A stretch of 64,000 nt of DNA. Source: Ignavibacteria bacterium. GTDB lineage: Bacteria > Bacteroidota > Ignavibacteria > Tepidaquicellales > OLB5. The DNA is taken from assembly GCA_017303675.1 (NCBI GenBank), contig JAFLBX010000001.1, positions 1,623,970 to 1,687,969 of the forward strand, in the 5' to 3' direction. Numbering within the stretch: position 1 is the stretch's first letter; the number at the start of each line of letters is the position of its first letter. The notes below the pieces were generated by a model. It had not been told where the DNA came from, ran no database searches, and saw only the letters and a program-made list of their open reading frames with translations. Below are positions 33,897 to 42,963 of the stretch, in pieces. The position numbers were made by a program, and so were the translations under genes.

Positions 33897-34436
33897 ATGG
33901 CAAAAACAAAATCCTACACAGGGAAGAAAATCCCGAAGGTACCTTTTTATAAAACTAAAAAAGTATTAATAGCATTAATACCTGTAATAGTATTCATCTT
34001 CATTTACTTTTTTTACATTAAAAAAAGTTCAAATGAACCTGTATGGGTAAAAGAAGGTGAAGTAACATTTTTAAGTAAAGATACACGCAGCCAGCTTAGC
34101 AGAATTGATGTTGAAGTGGCTATGAGCCCGGCGGAACGCTCACAGGGTTTAATGTACCGGTCAAAAATGGAAGAAAATCACGGAATGCTCTTTATTTTTG
34201 ACAGGGATGAAATGCAGTCATTCTGGATGAAAAATACAATTATGCCACTTGATATATTATTTATAGACAGCAAGGGTGTTATAAATACAATTCACCACAA
34301 TACTGTGCCTTACTCAGAAAAACCGATACCATCCAAAGGGAAATCTCAATTTGTTGTAGAAGTGAACGGCGGTTATTGCAGCAGGTACGGAATCAAAGAA
34401 GGTGACCTAATCGAATACAGGCTGGATCTTAAATAA
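33897..34436 (+). CDS. Membrane-anchored DUF192 protein
   Basis: A basic N-terminus is followed by one membrane helix (about 25-42) and a DUF192 domain. The domain shows the typical MSPAERSQGLMYRSKMEENHGMLF, MKNTIMPLDILFID and a final GGYCSRYGIKEGD. DUF192 proteins are small and beta-rich, and no firm function is known to me. The end lies two bases from the convergent permease-like gene, without a terminator. Confidence 0.9.
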   Translation: MAKTKSYTGKKIPKVPFYKTKKVLIALIPVIVFIFIYFFYIKKSSNEPVWVKEGEVTFLSKDTRSQLSRIDVEVAMSPAERSQGLMYRSKMEENHGMLFIFDRDEMQSFWMKNTIMPLDILFIDSKGVINTIHHNTVPYSEKPIPSKGKSQFVVEVNGGYCSRYGIKEGDLIEYRLDLK

Positions 34437-34438
34437 TT

Positions 34439-35146
34439 TTACAAACCTAATAAGTTTATAGCCAGTCCTGAAGCAAAAATCGCAAAACCTGCCAAAGCAT
34501 GAGTGAACCTTTCAAGTTTGCCGAGCGGAAGAAAATTTATACCCCACAATGAAATCATAACAATACCCAGCATGGTGCCAATTGTGGTGATCCCGAATAT
34601 TGCAGTAACTATCCACAGCCCAGCAATGCTTTCCTGCGCGGCAGGAAACATTAATAACGGTATCAGCGGTTCACACGGTCCCAGAACAAATACCAGAAAT
34701 AATATCCATGGTGTAAGTGACTTTTTTTGTTCTTTCATGTGCACGTGTTCACCGTGATGCTGATGTGTATGTGTGTGATATGTTCCGTCGCTTTCAACAT
34801 GTATATGTGAGTGTGGCCTGTTTTTATACGCTTTTTTTATACCCCATATCATATAAGTAAACCCAAAGGCAATAAGCGCCCAGCCTGCAATTTCTCCGCG
34901 TGTACCTTCAATAAGTTCAAGCTTATCCAGAGCAATTCCCGCTGCAATACCGATAAAACCCAGCACAACTGAGCTTAAAACGTGGCCGATGCCGCAAAAA
35001 ATAGTTACCCAAAAAGTCTTGATTTTTGTCCATTTTCCGGCTTTTGCCATCATTATAAAAGGCAGGTAATGGTCAGGGCCTATTAATGTATGTATAAATC
35101 CAATGGAAGCAGCTGTAAGCGAAAGAATATATATCTCGTTATTCAT
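34439..35146 (-). CDS. UreH/TauE-like membrane transporter with a His-rich loop
   Basis: The 235-residue protein has six or so membrane helices. Helix 1 carries HTLIGPDHYLP (His19, Asp25, His26), similar to the metal-binding helix of nickel/cobalt permeases and UreH. Between helices three and four a loop (about 112-136) holds ten histidines, a likely metal-binding or metal-buffering segment. It may export or import Ni, Co or another divalent metal; urease genes are absent from the window. It is transcribed alone. Confidence 0.8.
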   Translation of the reverse strand: MNNEIYILSLTAASIGFIHTLIGPDHYLPFIMMAKAGKWTKIKTFWVTIFCGIGHVLSSVVLGFIGIAAGIALDKLELIEGTRGEIAGWALIAFGFTYMIWGIKKAYKNRPHSHIHVESDGTYHTHTHQHHGEHVHMKEQKKSLTPWILFLVFVLGPCEPLIPLLMFPAAQESIAGLWIVTAIFGITTIGTMLGIVMISLWGINFLPLGKLERFTHALAGFAIFASGLAINLLGL

Positions 35147-35265
35147 ATTTCGTGCAGTTTACAATACAAAAATGCTAAGTTTTGAATAATTTGCAAATGA
35201 TACAAATCATATAATTGAATTTAATTAGAGTATAAATAATGCTATTTTTGAGTGAATTTAATTTC

Positions 35266-35311
35266 TAATATTTTCTTAACATTAAATTAACAAAGAAATG
35301 CTAATTTTAAC
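35266..35311 (+). promoter_or_regulatory. Putative Pho box upstream of phoB
   Basis: Half-sites CTAAT (T at 35266), TTAAC (TAAC at 35277), TTAAC (35288) and TTAAC (35308) are spaced 11, 11 and 20 bases. The same geometry occurs before pstS and the DUF47 gene. It would allow PhoB to control its own gene. Confidence 0.65.
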
Positions 35312-35348
35312 AATAAGAAAATTATCAGAACATTAAAAATTCATTATT

Positions 35349-36038
35349 ATGAAGGAAAAAATACTTGTAGTTGACGATGAAAAAGATATTCTTGAGCTAA
35401 TTGATTATAATTTAACAAAGAATGGTTACCGTGTTAAAACAGCATCAACCGGTGAAGATGCTCTTGACCTGGTGAAAGAGAATGATTATGATCTTATTAT
35501 TCTTGATCTTATGCTGCCGGGTGTTGATGGTTTTGATATAACCAAAATAATTAAAGCTGATAAACAAAAAGCCGGCATTCCGATTGTAATGGTGACGGCT
35601 AAAGCCGATGAAGCCGATAAAGTTGCAGGCCTTGAAATTGGCGCTGATCATTATGTTACCAAACCGTTCAGTCCAAGGGAGCTGCTTGCAATAGTGAAAG
35701 CAACTTTAAGGCGCAGACCCCCGAAAGAGGAAGAGGAAAAGCCAATAATTGAGCGGGGTGACCTCAGGATTCACACAGGCAGGCATGAAGTAACAATAAA
35801 AGGCGTACAAATTGACTTAACTCACCTTGAGTTCAGAATACTTTTAACTTTAGCAAAAAAACCGGGCTGGGTGATGACAAGATACCAGATAGTTGATTCA
35901 ACAAGGGGAGAAGGAGTTTCAGTAACTGACAGAAGCATAGACGTTCATATAGTATCATTACGCAAAAAGCTGGGTGAAGAAAATGAATATATTGAAACTG
36001 TCAGGGGAGTTGGCTATAAATTTAAGGAGAATCTTTGA
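35349..36038 (+). CDS. phoB: PhoB-like response regulator
   Basis: The receiver domain has Asp9-Asp10, phosphoacceptor Asp53 (ILDLMLPG) and the TKPF loop. A winged-helix OmpR/PhoB-type DNA-binding domain follows (about 130-229, with VTDRSIDVHIVSLRKKLGE and ETVRGVGYKF). Its place before phoR and pstSCAB-phoU makes it the phosphate-starvation regulator. An upstream Pho box suggests autoregulation. phoR starts 32 bases later. Confidence 0.95.
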   Translation: MKEKILVVDDEKDILELIDYNLTKNGYRVKTASTGEDALDLVKENDYDLIILDLMLPGVDGFDITKIIKADKQKAGIPIVMVTAKADEADKVAGLEIGADHYVTKPFSPRELLAIVKATLRRRPPKEEEEKPIIERGDLRIHTGRHEVTIKGVQIDLTHLEFRILLTLAKKPGWVMTRYQIVDSTRGEGVSVTDRSIDVHIVSLRKKLGEENEYIETVRGVGYKFKENL

Positions 36039-36070
36039 TGTATTGTTTTAGCAAGGGAGTTTTTTAAAAA

Positions 36071-37837
36071 ATGAGGAAAAAATTCCTTTGGAAATTATTT
36101 TATATTTTTGCCGCCCTTTCCCTTATTCCTATGATAATCCTTGCTTTATATGCTTCATCATTATTTAACGATACTATCATTACAAATGATATCGATGTAT
36201 TAACTCAGCGTTCAAATCTGATAAAAGAAAGGCTTGAAACCACTGAAATTGATACCGCCGATCTTCAAAAGTTCGCCATACGGTATGATAACCTTAGCGG
36301 CGCAAGGGTAACTTTGATCACTCCGCAGGGTAAAGTTGTTTCAGATTCCCGTGAAGAACCGCAAAGTATGGATAACCATGCAGACAGGCCAGAAGTTATT
36401 GATGCACTTTCGGGCAAGACCGGTATTTCACAAAGATACAGTTTTACCCTTAAAGAAGACTTCATCTATGCTGCAGTTCCGGTATATAATAAGGAAGGGC
36501 GAATTGAATATATTCTAAGGACAGGCTTTCCGTTAACCGGCGTTCAGAAAGAAGCGGCTAACGCAAATACAGGGCTTCTGTTAACTGTTATATTTTTCAG
36601 TATAATTATCCTTGTAATCGGATTTTTAACTATAAGGAATATGTTCAATCCGATCACAGAAATCAGCCTCGCTGCAGAAAGCTTTTCAAAGGGAGATTTC
36701 AGCAAGAAAATTTACCCGCCGCAGGATGAAGAGCTGAAGAGGCTTTCTGAGAGCCTTAATTCAATGGCGAAGCAGCTTGATGAAAAGCTTGATATTATCG
36801 GTGAACAAGATAACCTTCAGAAAGTAGTATTAAAAAGCATGAATGAAGGGATCCTGGCTGTAGATCACGAAGAGAGAATACTTCTTCTTAATGAAAATGC
36901 GACGCATATTCTGGATATAAAAGATCCTGATCCTACCGGCAAGACTCTGCAGGAAGTTGTAAGGGTATCGGAAATCCAGAAGTTTTTTAAAAAGATATTG
37001 TTTGAAGGAAATAACCAGGAAACAGAGATAATTTTACAGCACGATAAAGATGTATTCCTGCAGCTAAGCGGTACACTGCTTTATGATATGGACAATAAAG
37101 CGCTTGGTGCGCTGGTAGTATTCAATGATATATCAAACATTAAACACCTTGATACCTTAAAGAAAGACCTTGTAGCAAACGTTTCTCATGAGCTGCGCAC
37201 ACCTGTAACTACTATCAAAGGGTTTATAGAAACACTTAAAGAAGGCGCAATTGATGATCCTAAAAATGCGGAAAGATTCCTGAATATTATTACAAAGCAT
37301 ATAAACAGGCTTAACCTGCTTATAGATGACCTGCTTACCCTTTCAAAGCTTGAGCAGAAACCTGATGAAATTAAAACGGCGAATGAAAATATAAATCTGC
37401 TGTTACGATCAGTTGCAGAAGATTATGAATTCAAAGCCAGCGAAAAAAAGATCACGGTAAATATTAAGTGTGATGAAAAACTTACCGCTGATATAAATAA
37501 ACATCTGCTGGAGCAGGCAATAGGAAACCTTGTTGATAATGCCATAAAATACAGTGATAAGAAATCGGAAATTGAAATAGGCGCTTACGAAAACGATGCT
37601 GAACTATGCATTTACGTAAAAGATGAAGGGTATGGAATATCAGACGACCACATGCCAAGACTTTTTGAGAGATTTTACAGAGTAGATAAGGGCAGAAGCC
37701 GCGAAGAAGGCGGAACAGGCCTTGGATTAGCAATTGTTAAACACATTATTAATACAATGAACGGCATCATTGATGTTGATTCAAAACCAGGAAAAGGTAG
37801 TAAGTTTACCGTTAAAATCCCCCAAAAGAACGATTAA
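36071..37837 (+). CDS. phoR: PhoR-like sensor histidine kinase
   Basis: The 588-residue kinase has a first membrane helix (8-31), a periplasmic sensor domain (about 35-165) and a second helix (about 170-192). A HAMP region, a PAS domain (about 255-355), a HisKA domain with His373 in VSHELRTP, and an HATPase domain with NLVDNAIKYS and GGTGLGLAIVKHI follow. The long periplasmic domain is unlike E. coli PhoR but usual in the Gram-positive and Bacteroidota form. It pairs with the PhoB-like regulator. Confidence 0.94.
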   Translation: MRKKFLWKLFYIFAALSLIPMIILALYASSLFNDTIITNDIDVLTQRSNLIKERLETTEIDTADLQKFAIRYDNLSGARVTLITPQGKVVSDSREEPQSMDNHADRPEVIDALSGKTGISQRYSFTLKEDFIYAAVPVYNKEGRIEYILRTGFPLTGVQKEAANANTGLLLTVIFFSIIILVIGFLTIRNMFNPITEISLAAESFSKGDFSKKIYPPQDEELKRLSESLNSMAKQLDEKLDIIGEQDNLQKVVLKSMNEGILAVDHEERILLLNENATHILDIKDPDPTGKTLQEVVRVSEIQKFFKKILFEGNNQETEIILQHDKDVFLQLSGTLLYDMDNKALGALVVFNDISNIKHLDTLKKDLVANVSHELRTPVTTIKGFIETLKEGAIDDPKNAERFLNIITKHINRLNLLIDDLLTLSKLEQKPDEIKTANENINLLLRSVAEDYEFKASEKKITVNIKCDEKLTADINKHLLEQAIGNLVDNAIKYSDKKSEIEIGAYENDAELCIYVKDEGYGISDDHMPRLFERFYRVDKGRSREEGGTGLGLAIVKHIINTMNGIIDVDSKPGKGSKFTVKIPQKND

Positions 37838-37851
37838 AAGCCAAAAAAATC

Positions 37852-37898
37852 TTAACCAAATCTTAACAATTCTCTAACAGAACAATAAATTTATTAAC
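37852..37898 (+). promoter_or_regulatory. Putative Pho box upstream of pstS
   Basis: TAAC half-sites at 37853, 37864, 37875 and 37895 are spaced 11, 11 and 20 bases. The last, TTAACA, has TAATAA 17 bases on and could act as a -35/-10-like pair. It lies between phoR and pstS, so the pst operon has its own regulated promoter. Confidence 0.7.
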
Positions 37899-37946
37899 AT
37901 AATTTGCATTAAAAGTTAATAAGTGAAATTTAAAATATTTTAAAAA

Positions 37947-38813
37947 ATGAAAAATCCGGCAATAAAGTTAGCTGTTTTAATGCTTGTCCTGTTTTCTTTT
38001 GCAGCAGCAGGATGTGCTAAAAAAGATAAAACTGATTCAAAAGATAAAAAATCTGTAACAATTAAAGGTTCTGATACAATGGTGCATTTAATGAGCACTC
38101 TGGCTGAAGCATTTATGAAAAAACATCCTGAAGTTCAGGTATCAGTTACAGGCGGCGGCTCAGGAACAGGAATTGCGGCATTAATAAACGGAACCACTGA
38201 TATTTGCGCATCATCAAGAGATATGCAGCAAAAAGAAAAAGACCAGGCAAAAGAAAAAAATATTAATGCAGTTGAAAAAACTATAGCATATGATGGTATT
38301 GCAATAGTAGTGCATCCTGATAATCCGCTTAAAGATGTAACCATGGAACAGTTAAAGAAGATCTATACCGGAGCGTATAAGAACTGGAAAGAGCTTGGTG
38401 GTCCTGATCAGCCTATAACAGTGCTTTCAAGAGAGAGCAATTCAGGCACATATGTATTTTTCCAGGAGCATGTGTTGAATAAAGAAAATTTTGCTCCGAC
38501 AGTTAAGCTTATGCCTGCATCTTCATCAATAGTTCAGTCTATTTCTGCTGATAAATGGTCAATTGGTTATGTTGGTCTTGGTTACACCAAAGAAGGCAAT
38601 ATCAAAGTTGTTCCTGTAAAAAAAGATGATTCTTCACCTGCGGTTACACCTACTCACAATACAGTTCTTGATAAGTCATATGGAATTGCGAGACCGCTGT
38701 ATTTATACTTTAACGGTGAACCTGCCAATAACAATAAGCTCCTTCTCGATTTTGCTACATCACCTGATGGACAGAAAATTGTTGAAGAAACAGGTTATAT
38801 AACATTAAAATAA
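37947..38813 (+). CDS. pstS: Phosphate-binding lipoprotein PstS
   Basis: Signal peptide with lipobox AAAGC (Cys23). The PBP-like fold carries the phosphate-binding phrases KGSDTMVHL, TGGGSGTGIAALINGTTDI and SRESNSGTYVFF. It captures phosphate for the PstCAB transporter. Length 288 is on the short side, as in Gram-positive and Bacteroidota lipoprotein forms. It is the first gene of the pst operon. Confidence 0.96.
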   Translation: MKNPAIKLAVLMLVLFSFAAAGCAKKDKTDSKDKKSVTIKGSDTMVHLMSTLAEAFMKKHPEVQVSVTGGGSGTGIAALINGTTDICASSRDMQQKEKDQAKEKNINAVEKTIAYDGIAIVVHPDNPLKDVTMEQLKKIYTGAYKNWKELGGPDQPITVLSRESNSGTYVFFQEHVLNKENFAPTVKLMPASSSIVQSISADKWSIGYVGLGYTKEGNIKVVPVKKDDSSPAVTPTHNTVLDKSYGIARPLYLYFNGEPANNNKLLLDFATSPDGQKIVEETGYITLK

Positions 38814-38858
38814 TTCTGAGCTCAAAGCAGTAAAAAGCATTATAAGTACTGATAATTA

Positions 38859-39740
38859 TTGAACAAGCAAAGATTAAAAGCTAAAATAATAAAATATTTT
38901 CTGCAGAGCTGTGGTTCTCTTTCGATAATCATAGTTCTGCTTATATTTTTATTTCTGTTTAAAGAAGCTTTCCCGTTTATCGGCTCGCCGGGAATAGGCG
39001 AGCTGTTTCATAATATCTGGAACCCCGTTTCATTTCAAAAAGAAGAATTCGGCTTATATCCGCTTATAACAGGATCAATACTTGTAACAATCCTTGCAAC
39101 AGTTATAGCAATTCCATTTGGAATTATAGGTGCTGTTTATATTTCTGAAGTTGCATCTGCAAAAGAACGTGAATTTTTAAAGGCGTTCATTGAAATACTC
39201 GCCGGAATTCCCTCCGTTGTACTTGGCTTTTTCGGGCTTGTAGTTATAGCCCCTTTAATTAAGCAATTGTTTGATCTTAACACAGGCTTAACAGCGCTTA
39301 CAGGTGCGGTGCTTCTGGCATTTATGGCAATACCAACCATTATGTCTATTTCTGAAGATGCCATAAAAAGCGTTCCTTCAGCGTATAAAGAAGCTTCGCT
39401 GGCATTGGGAGCTAGCAAGCTTGAAACCATATGGAAGGTTGTAGTTCCTGCCGCGCTTTCGGGAATAGTTGCTTCGGTGATGCTTGGAATGGGCAGAGTA
39501 GTGGGCGAAACAATGACTGTTATGATGGTTACTGGCAATGCCCCGGTTATCAGCATGAATCCATTTACATCTGTCAGAACAATGACGGCAACAATTGCCG
39601 CTGAAATGGGTGAGGTTACAATTGGCTCACATCATTACATGGCATTGTTCTGGGTGGGGATCGTACTGATGCTTATGACATTTATACTCAACCTTATTTC
39701 ATACAGGGTACTTAAAAAGTACGGGATGATAGATAAATAA
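38859..39740 (+). CDS. pstC: Phosphate ABC transporter permease PstC
   Basis: A 293-residue permease with six helices and the EAA-loop region ASLALGASKLETIWKVVVPA. GIPSVVLGFFGLVVIAP is a PstC hallmark. The start is TTG at 38859 (MNKQRLKAK), 45 bases after pstS; no ATG gives the full first helix. Its stop overlaps the pstA start by one base. Confidence 0.95.
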   Translation: MNKQRLKAKIIKYFLQSCGSLSIIIVLLIFLFLFKEAFPFIGSPGIGELFHNIWNPVSFQKEEFGLYPLITGSILVTILATVIAIPFGIIGAVYISEVASAKEREFLKAFIEILAGIPSVVLGFFGLVVIAPLIKQLFDLNTGLTALTGAVLLAFMAIPTIMSISEDAIKSVPSAYKEASLALGASKLETIWKVVVPAALSGIVASVMLGMGRVVGETMTVMMVTGNAPVISMNPFTSVRTMTATIAAEMGEVTIGSHHYMALFWVGIVLMLMTFILNLISYRVLKKYGMIDK

Positions 39741-40594
39741 TGAGAAAAAACAGAACAGGCGAAAAAATTATATACTGGATGATGAGAGGTATAACATACC
39801 TTGTAGTGGTATTTATCGCTTATATTTTAATAGATATTCTCATTCATGGATTGCCGGCTATATCGTGGGAGTTCCTTACAGGGGATCCTGAAAAAAGCGG
39901 TGCAGAAGGCGGAATTTTTCCCGCAATACTTGGTACATTATTCCTGGTTATAGGTACCATAGTAGTGGCGCTGCCGCTTGGTATGTTCAGCGCGATATAT
40001 TTAACCGAATATGCAAAGCAGTCTAAGTTTACGCAGACTATCCGTATGGCTATTGTAACTTTAGCCGGTGTGCCCTCAATAGTTTTTGGTCTTTTCGGGC
40101 TTGGGTTATTTGTAGTTGCACTGGATTTTGGCTCTTCAATGCTTGCAGGCAGCTTAACCCTTGCATGTATGATATTACCCACAATAATTGTAGCCAGTGA
40201 AGAAGCATTAAAAGCTGTACCGAAGTATATGAGAGAAGGAAGCCTGGCGCTGGGAGCAACCAAATGGGAAACAATTTACAAAAATGTATTGCCGTATGCA
40301 CTTCCCGGAATGTTAACCGGTGCTATTTTAGGAATAGGAAGAGCGGCAGGGGAAACTGCTCCAATTCTGCTTACTGCAGCAGCTTTCTTTTTACCTGAAT
40401 TGCCAAGCTCAGTATATGACCAGGTAATGGCGCTTCCGTATCATCTTTATATTCTTGCAACACAGCATCCTGAGGCTCAGAAAATACTTCCCATGCAGTA
40501 CGGTACTGCATTAGTGCTGTTATTTTTGGTTATCGGATTAAATTTTGTTGCAATAATTTTAAGGATCAAAGTGCGTAAAAAATACAAATGGTAA
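39740..40594 (+). CDS. pstA: Phosphate ABC transporter permease PstA
   Basis: A 284-residue partner of PstC, with GVPSIVFGLFGLGLFV and the EAA loop GSLALGATKWETIYKNVLPYA. The start overlaps the pstC stop (TAATG), which couples their translation. Together they form the membrane pore for phosphate. Confidence 0.95.
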   Translation: MRKNRTGEKIIYWMMRGITYLVVVFIAYILIDILIHGLPAISWEFLTGDPEKSGAEGGIFPAILGTLFLVIGTIVVALPLGMFSAIYLTEYAKQSKFTQTIRMAIVTLAGVPSIVFGLFGLGLFVVALDFGSSMLAGSLTLACMILPTIIVASEEALKAVPKYMREGSLALGATKWETIYKNVLPYALPGMLTGAILGIGRAAGETAPILLTAAAFFLPELPSSVYDQVMALPYHLYILATQHPEAQKILPMQYGTALVLLFLVIGLNFVAIILRIKVRKKYKW

Positions 40595-40633
40595 CAGAAC
40601 TGAAGCATAATTAACGGAAACTGAATAAAGATA

Positions 40634-41410
40634 ATGGCTGAAATATTTTCTGATAATAAGAATAAAGTTCATGTGGAAAATATGAATTTTTACTACGGGG
40701 CTGTGCAGGCTTTATTTGATATCAATATGGATATTGCCGAAAAAAAAGTTACAGCATTTATCGGTCCATCAGGATGCGGTAAATCAACTTTTCTAAGAAC
40801 ACTGAACCGTATGAATGATATTATTGACGGAACCCGGATTGAGGGAAAAGTATTAATAGATGGTAATGATATATACGGACCCATGACCGATGTTGTTGCT
40901 TTGAGGAAAAAAGTAGGTATGATATTCCAAAAATCAAACCCGTTTCCAAAATCTATTTTTGATAATATTGCATACGGTCCCAGGCTGCACGGGGTAAAGG
41001 ATAAGAACAAACTGATGGAAATTGTTGAATCATGCCTTGTTAAATCTGCATTATGGGATGAAGTAAAAGACAGGCTTGATAAAAGCGCTATGGGACTCTC
41101 AGGCGGTCAGCAGCAAAGGCTCTGCATTGCCCGTGCGCTTGCAATAAATCCGGAAGTTGTCCTTATGGATGAACCGGCTTCAGCGCTTGATCCAAAATCC
41201 ACATTAAAGATAGAAGACCTGGTAAATGAGCTAAAGAAGGATTATACAATTATCATAGTAACACATAATATGCAGCAGGCAGGAAGGGTATCTGACTACA
41301 CTGCATTTTTTTATGAAGGACATCTTGTAGAGTTTGGAGCTACAGGACAAATATTCACAAAACCCAATCAAAAACAAACCGAAGATTATATTACTGGAAG
41401 GTTTGGTTAG
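40634..41410 (+). CDS. pstB: Phosphate ABC transporter ATPase PstB
   Basis: Walker [10 protein letters not shown] (44-52), signature [15 protein letters not shown] (about 156-170), Walker B VVLMDEP and the switch His in VTHNMQQA are all intact. The 258-residue length and [16 protein letters not shown] opening fit PstB. It powers phosphate uptake and, with PhoU and PhoR, belongs to the signalling complex. Confidence 0.97.
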   Translation: MAEIFSDNKNKVHVENMNFYYGAVQALFDINMDIAEKKVTAFIGPSGCGKSTFLRTLNRMNDIIDGTRIEGKVLIDGNDIYGPMTDVVALRKKVGMIFQKSNPFPKSIFDNIAYGPRLHGVKDKNKLMEIVESCLVKSALWDEVKDRLDKSAMGLSGGQQQRLCIARALAINPEVVLMDEPASALDPKSTLKIEDLVNELKKDYTIIIVTHNMQQAGRVSDYTAFFYEGHLVEFGATGQIFTKPNQKQTEDYITGRFG

Positions 41411-41421
41411 AAAGAATAAAT

Positions 41422-42111
41422 ATGTTACACTACTGGCAAAGAGAAATTGAAAATTTAAAAAAACTTATACTAAGCCTGGGCGCGATAGTTGAAGAACAGA
41501 TACAGCGCGCAATGCTCTCGCTGGAAAGACGAGATACAGAGCTTGCCGATGAAGTTATAATCAAGGATAGAGAAGTTGATTCACTGGAAATATTGATCGA
41601 AGAAGAATGCCTGAAAATTCTAGCATTATATCAGCCGGTTGCAAAAGAGCTCAGGTTTGTGATAGCTGTTTTAAAAATGAACAATGACCTTGAAAGAATG
41701 GGTGACCTGGCTTCTAATATTGCTAAGAGAGTAAGATATCTTTCTAAAAAAGAAAAAATTGATCTCATCAGTGAATTCAGGGTTGTAAGCGAGAAAGTAC
41801 AGATGATGGTGAAAAAAAGTCTTGACGCACTTGTTAATACAGATGTTATGCTTGCGCGTGAAGTACTTGCGGCTGATGACGAAATTGACAGGTTAACAAA
41901 ACAAATGCTTAAACGAACCATAAATTCAATTGAAAAAGATCCTGAAAGAACAAAAGAGTATTTTAGTATCAGATCAATTTCAAAAAATCTTGAAAGAATT
42001 GCAGACTCAGCAACAAATATTGCCGAGGATGTAGTTTATTTATGCAGCGGAGAAATAATCAGGCATCAGTCTGAAGATTTTAATCCGGAAGATAGTACTG
42101 ATAAGGCATAA
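41422..42111 (+). CDS. phoU: Phosphate signalling protein PhoU
   Basis: Two PhoU helical repeats with the metal-site motif pattern in each half: VIAVLKMNNDLERMGDLASNIAKR and ISKNLERIADSATNIAEDVVY. Length 229 is standard. PhoU represses PhoR signalling when phosphate is plentiful. It begins 11 bases after pstB and ends the operon. Confidence 0.96.
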   Translation: MLHYWQREIENLKKLILSLGAIVEEQIQRAMLSLERRDTELADEVIIKDREVDSLEILIEEECLKILALYQPVAKELRFVIAVLKMNNDLERMGDLASNIAKRVRYLSKKEKIDLISEFRVVSEKVQMMVKKSLDALVNTDVMLAREVLAADDEIDRLTKQMLKRTINSIEKDPERTKEYFSIRSISKNLERIADSATNIAEDVVYLCSGEIIRHQSEDFNPEDSTDKA

Positions 42112-42138
42112 TTTATAATAAATATTCATTTTTTTAAA

Positions 42139-42164
42139 AAGAGGGTAAAAACCCTCTTTTTTTG
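42139..42164 (+). terminator. Terminator of the pst-phoU operon
   Basis: AAAGAGGGT pairs with ACCCTCTTT around AAAA, followed by a T run and G. Confidence 0.92.
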
Positions 42165-42253
42165 TTATTATACTCTTCTAAATCCATACAAATTAAATTA
42201 TTAAATATCATTCAATTTTTTTTGGGTATGTTTTTCAAGTTCTTTATATAATT

Positions 42254-42320
42254 TTAACAGTATTCTAACCAAAATTTAACTAAAAAGTCGAAATTTTAAC
42301 AAAAATCCTCGATTTTTAAC
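42254..42320 (+). promoter_or_regulatory. Putative Pho box upstream of the DUF47-pit operon
   Basis: Five TAAC half-sites at 42255, 42266, 42277, 42297 and 42317 are spaced 11, 11, 20 and 20 bases. It is the longest of the three boxes. The last two sites lie in a 20-base direct repeat (TCGAAATTTTAACAAA and TCGATTTTTAACAAA). Confidence 0.7.
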
Positions 42321-42342
42321 AAATATTTAAATCTAAACATTT

Positions 42343-42960
42343 ATGTTTAAAAGATTTCTACCAAAACAAAATAATTTTTTCGAGATCCTAAATGAGTTGG
42401 CTGAATCAGTGCTTGAAGCCGGAAAAATGCTTGATGAAATGATGGATAAACAGGATAGCTTTGCTGAGTATTCACATAAAATTCATTTTATTGAAAACAG
42501 GTGTGATGATCTGACTCACCAGGTTATTAGTGACCTGAACGATACATTTATTACCCCGATTGACAGGGAAGATATATTTGCTCTTGTGAATTCAATGGAT
42601 GATATTGTTGATACAATTGATACTATTGCTTCAAGGATGAGTATGTATAAACTTAAATCAAAGCTTCAGTTCGGACCACAGCTTACAGATATACTGCTGA
42701 TACAGACCGATGTGCTTTTTGATGTTGTGAAAAATCTGCAAAACCCTAAACAAACCACAGAGAAGATCGTACAGGTTAAGACCCTGGAAACAGAAGGTGA
42801 CATTGTATTCAAAGATGCGCTGCTTGACCTGTTTGAAAATGAAAAAGATGTGGTTGAACTAATTAAGAAAAAAGAGATACTTGAAATTATTGAAAGAGCA
42901 GTTGATAAATGCCAGAATGCTGCAACTGTAATTGAAGGAATATTAATTAAGAATATGTAG
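42343..42960 (+). CDS. DUF47 family PhoU-like protein (Pit partner)
   Basis: The 205-residue helical protein has PhoU-like metal motifs (EHxxD type: FIENRCDDLTHQV and DREDIFALVNSMDDIVDTID). DUF47 genes stand almost always directly before a Pit-type phosphate transporter and are thought to regulate it. The Pit gene follows three bases after its stop. The upstream Pho box puts the pair in the phosphate regulon. Confidence 0.93.
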   Translation: MFKRFLPKQNNFFEILNELAESVLEAGKMLDEMMDKQDSFAEYSHKIHFIENRCDDLTHQVISDLNDTFITPIDREDIFALVNSMDDIVDTIDTIASRMSMYKLKSKLQFGPQLTDILLIQTDVLFDVVKNLQNPKQTTEKIVQVKTLETEGDIVFKDALLDLFENEKDVVELIKKKEILEIIERAVDKCQNAATVIEGILIKNM

Positions 42961-42963
42961 AGT

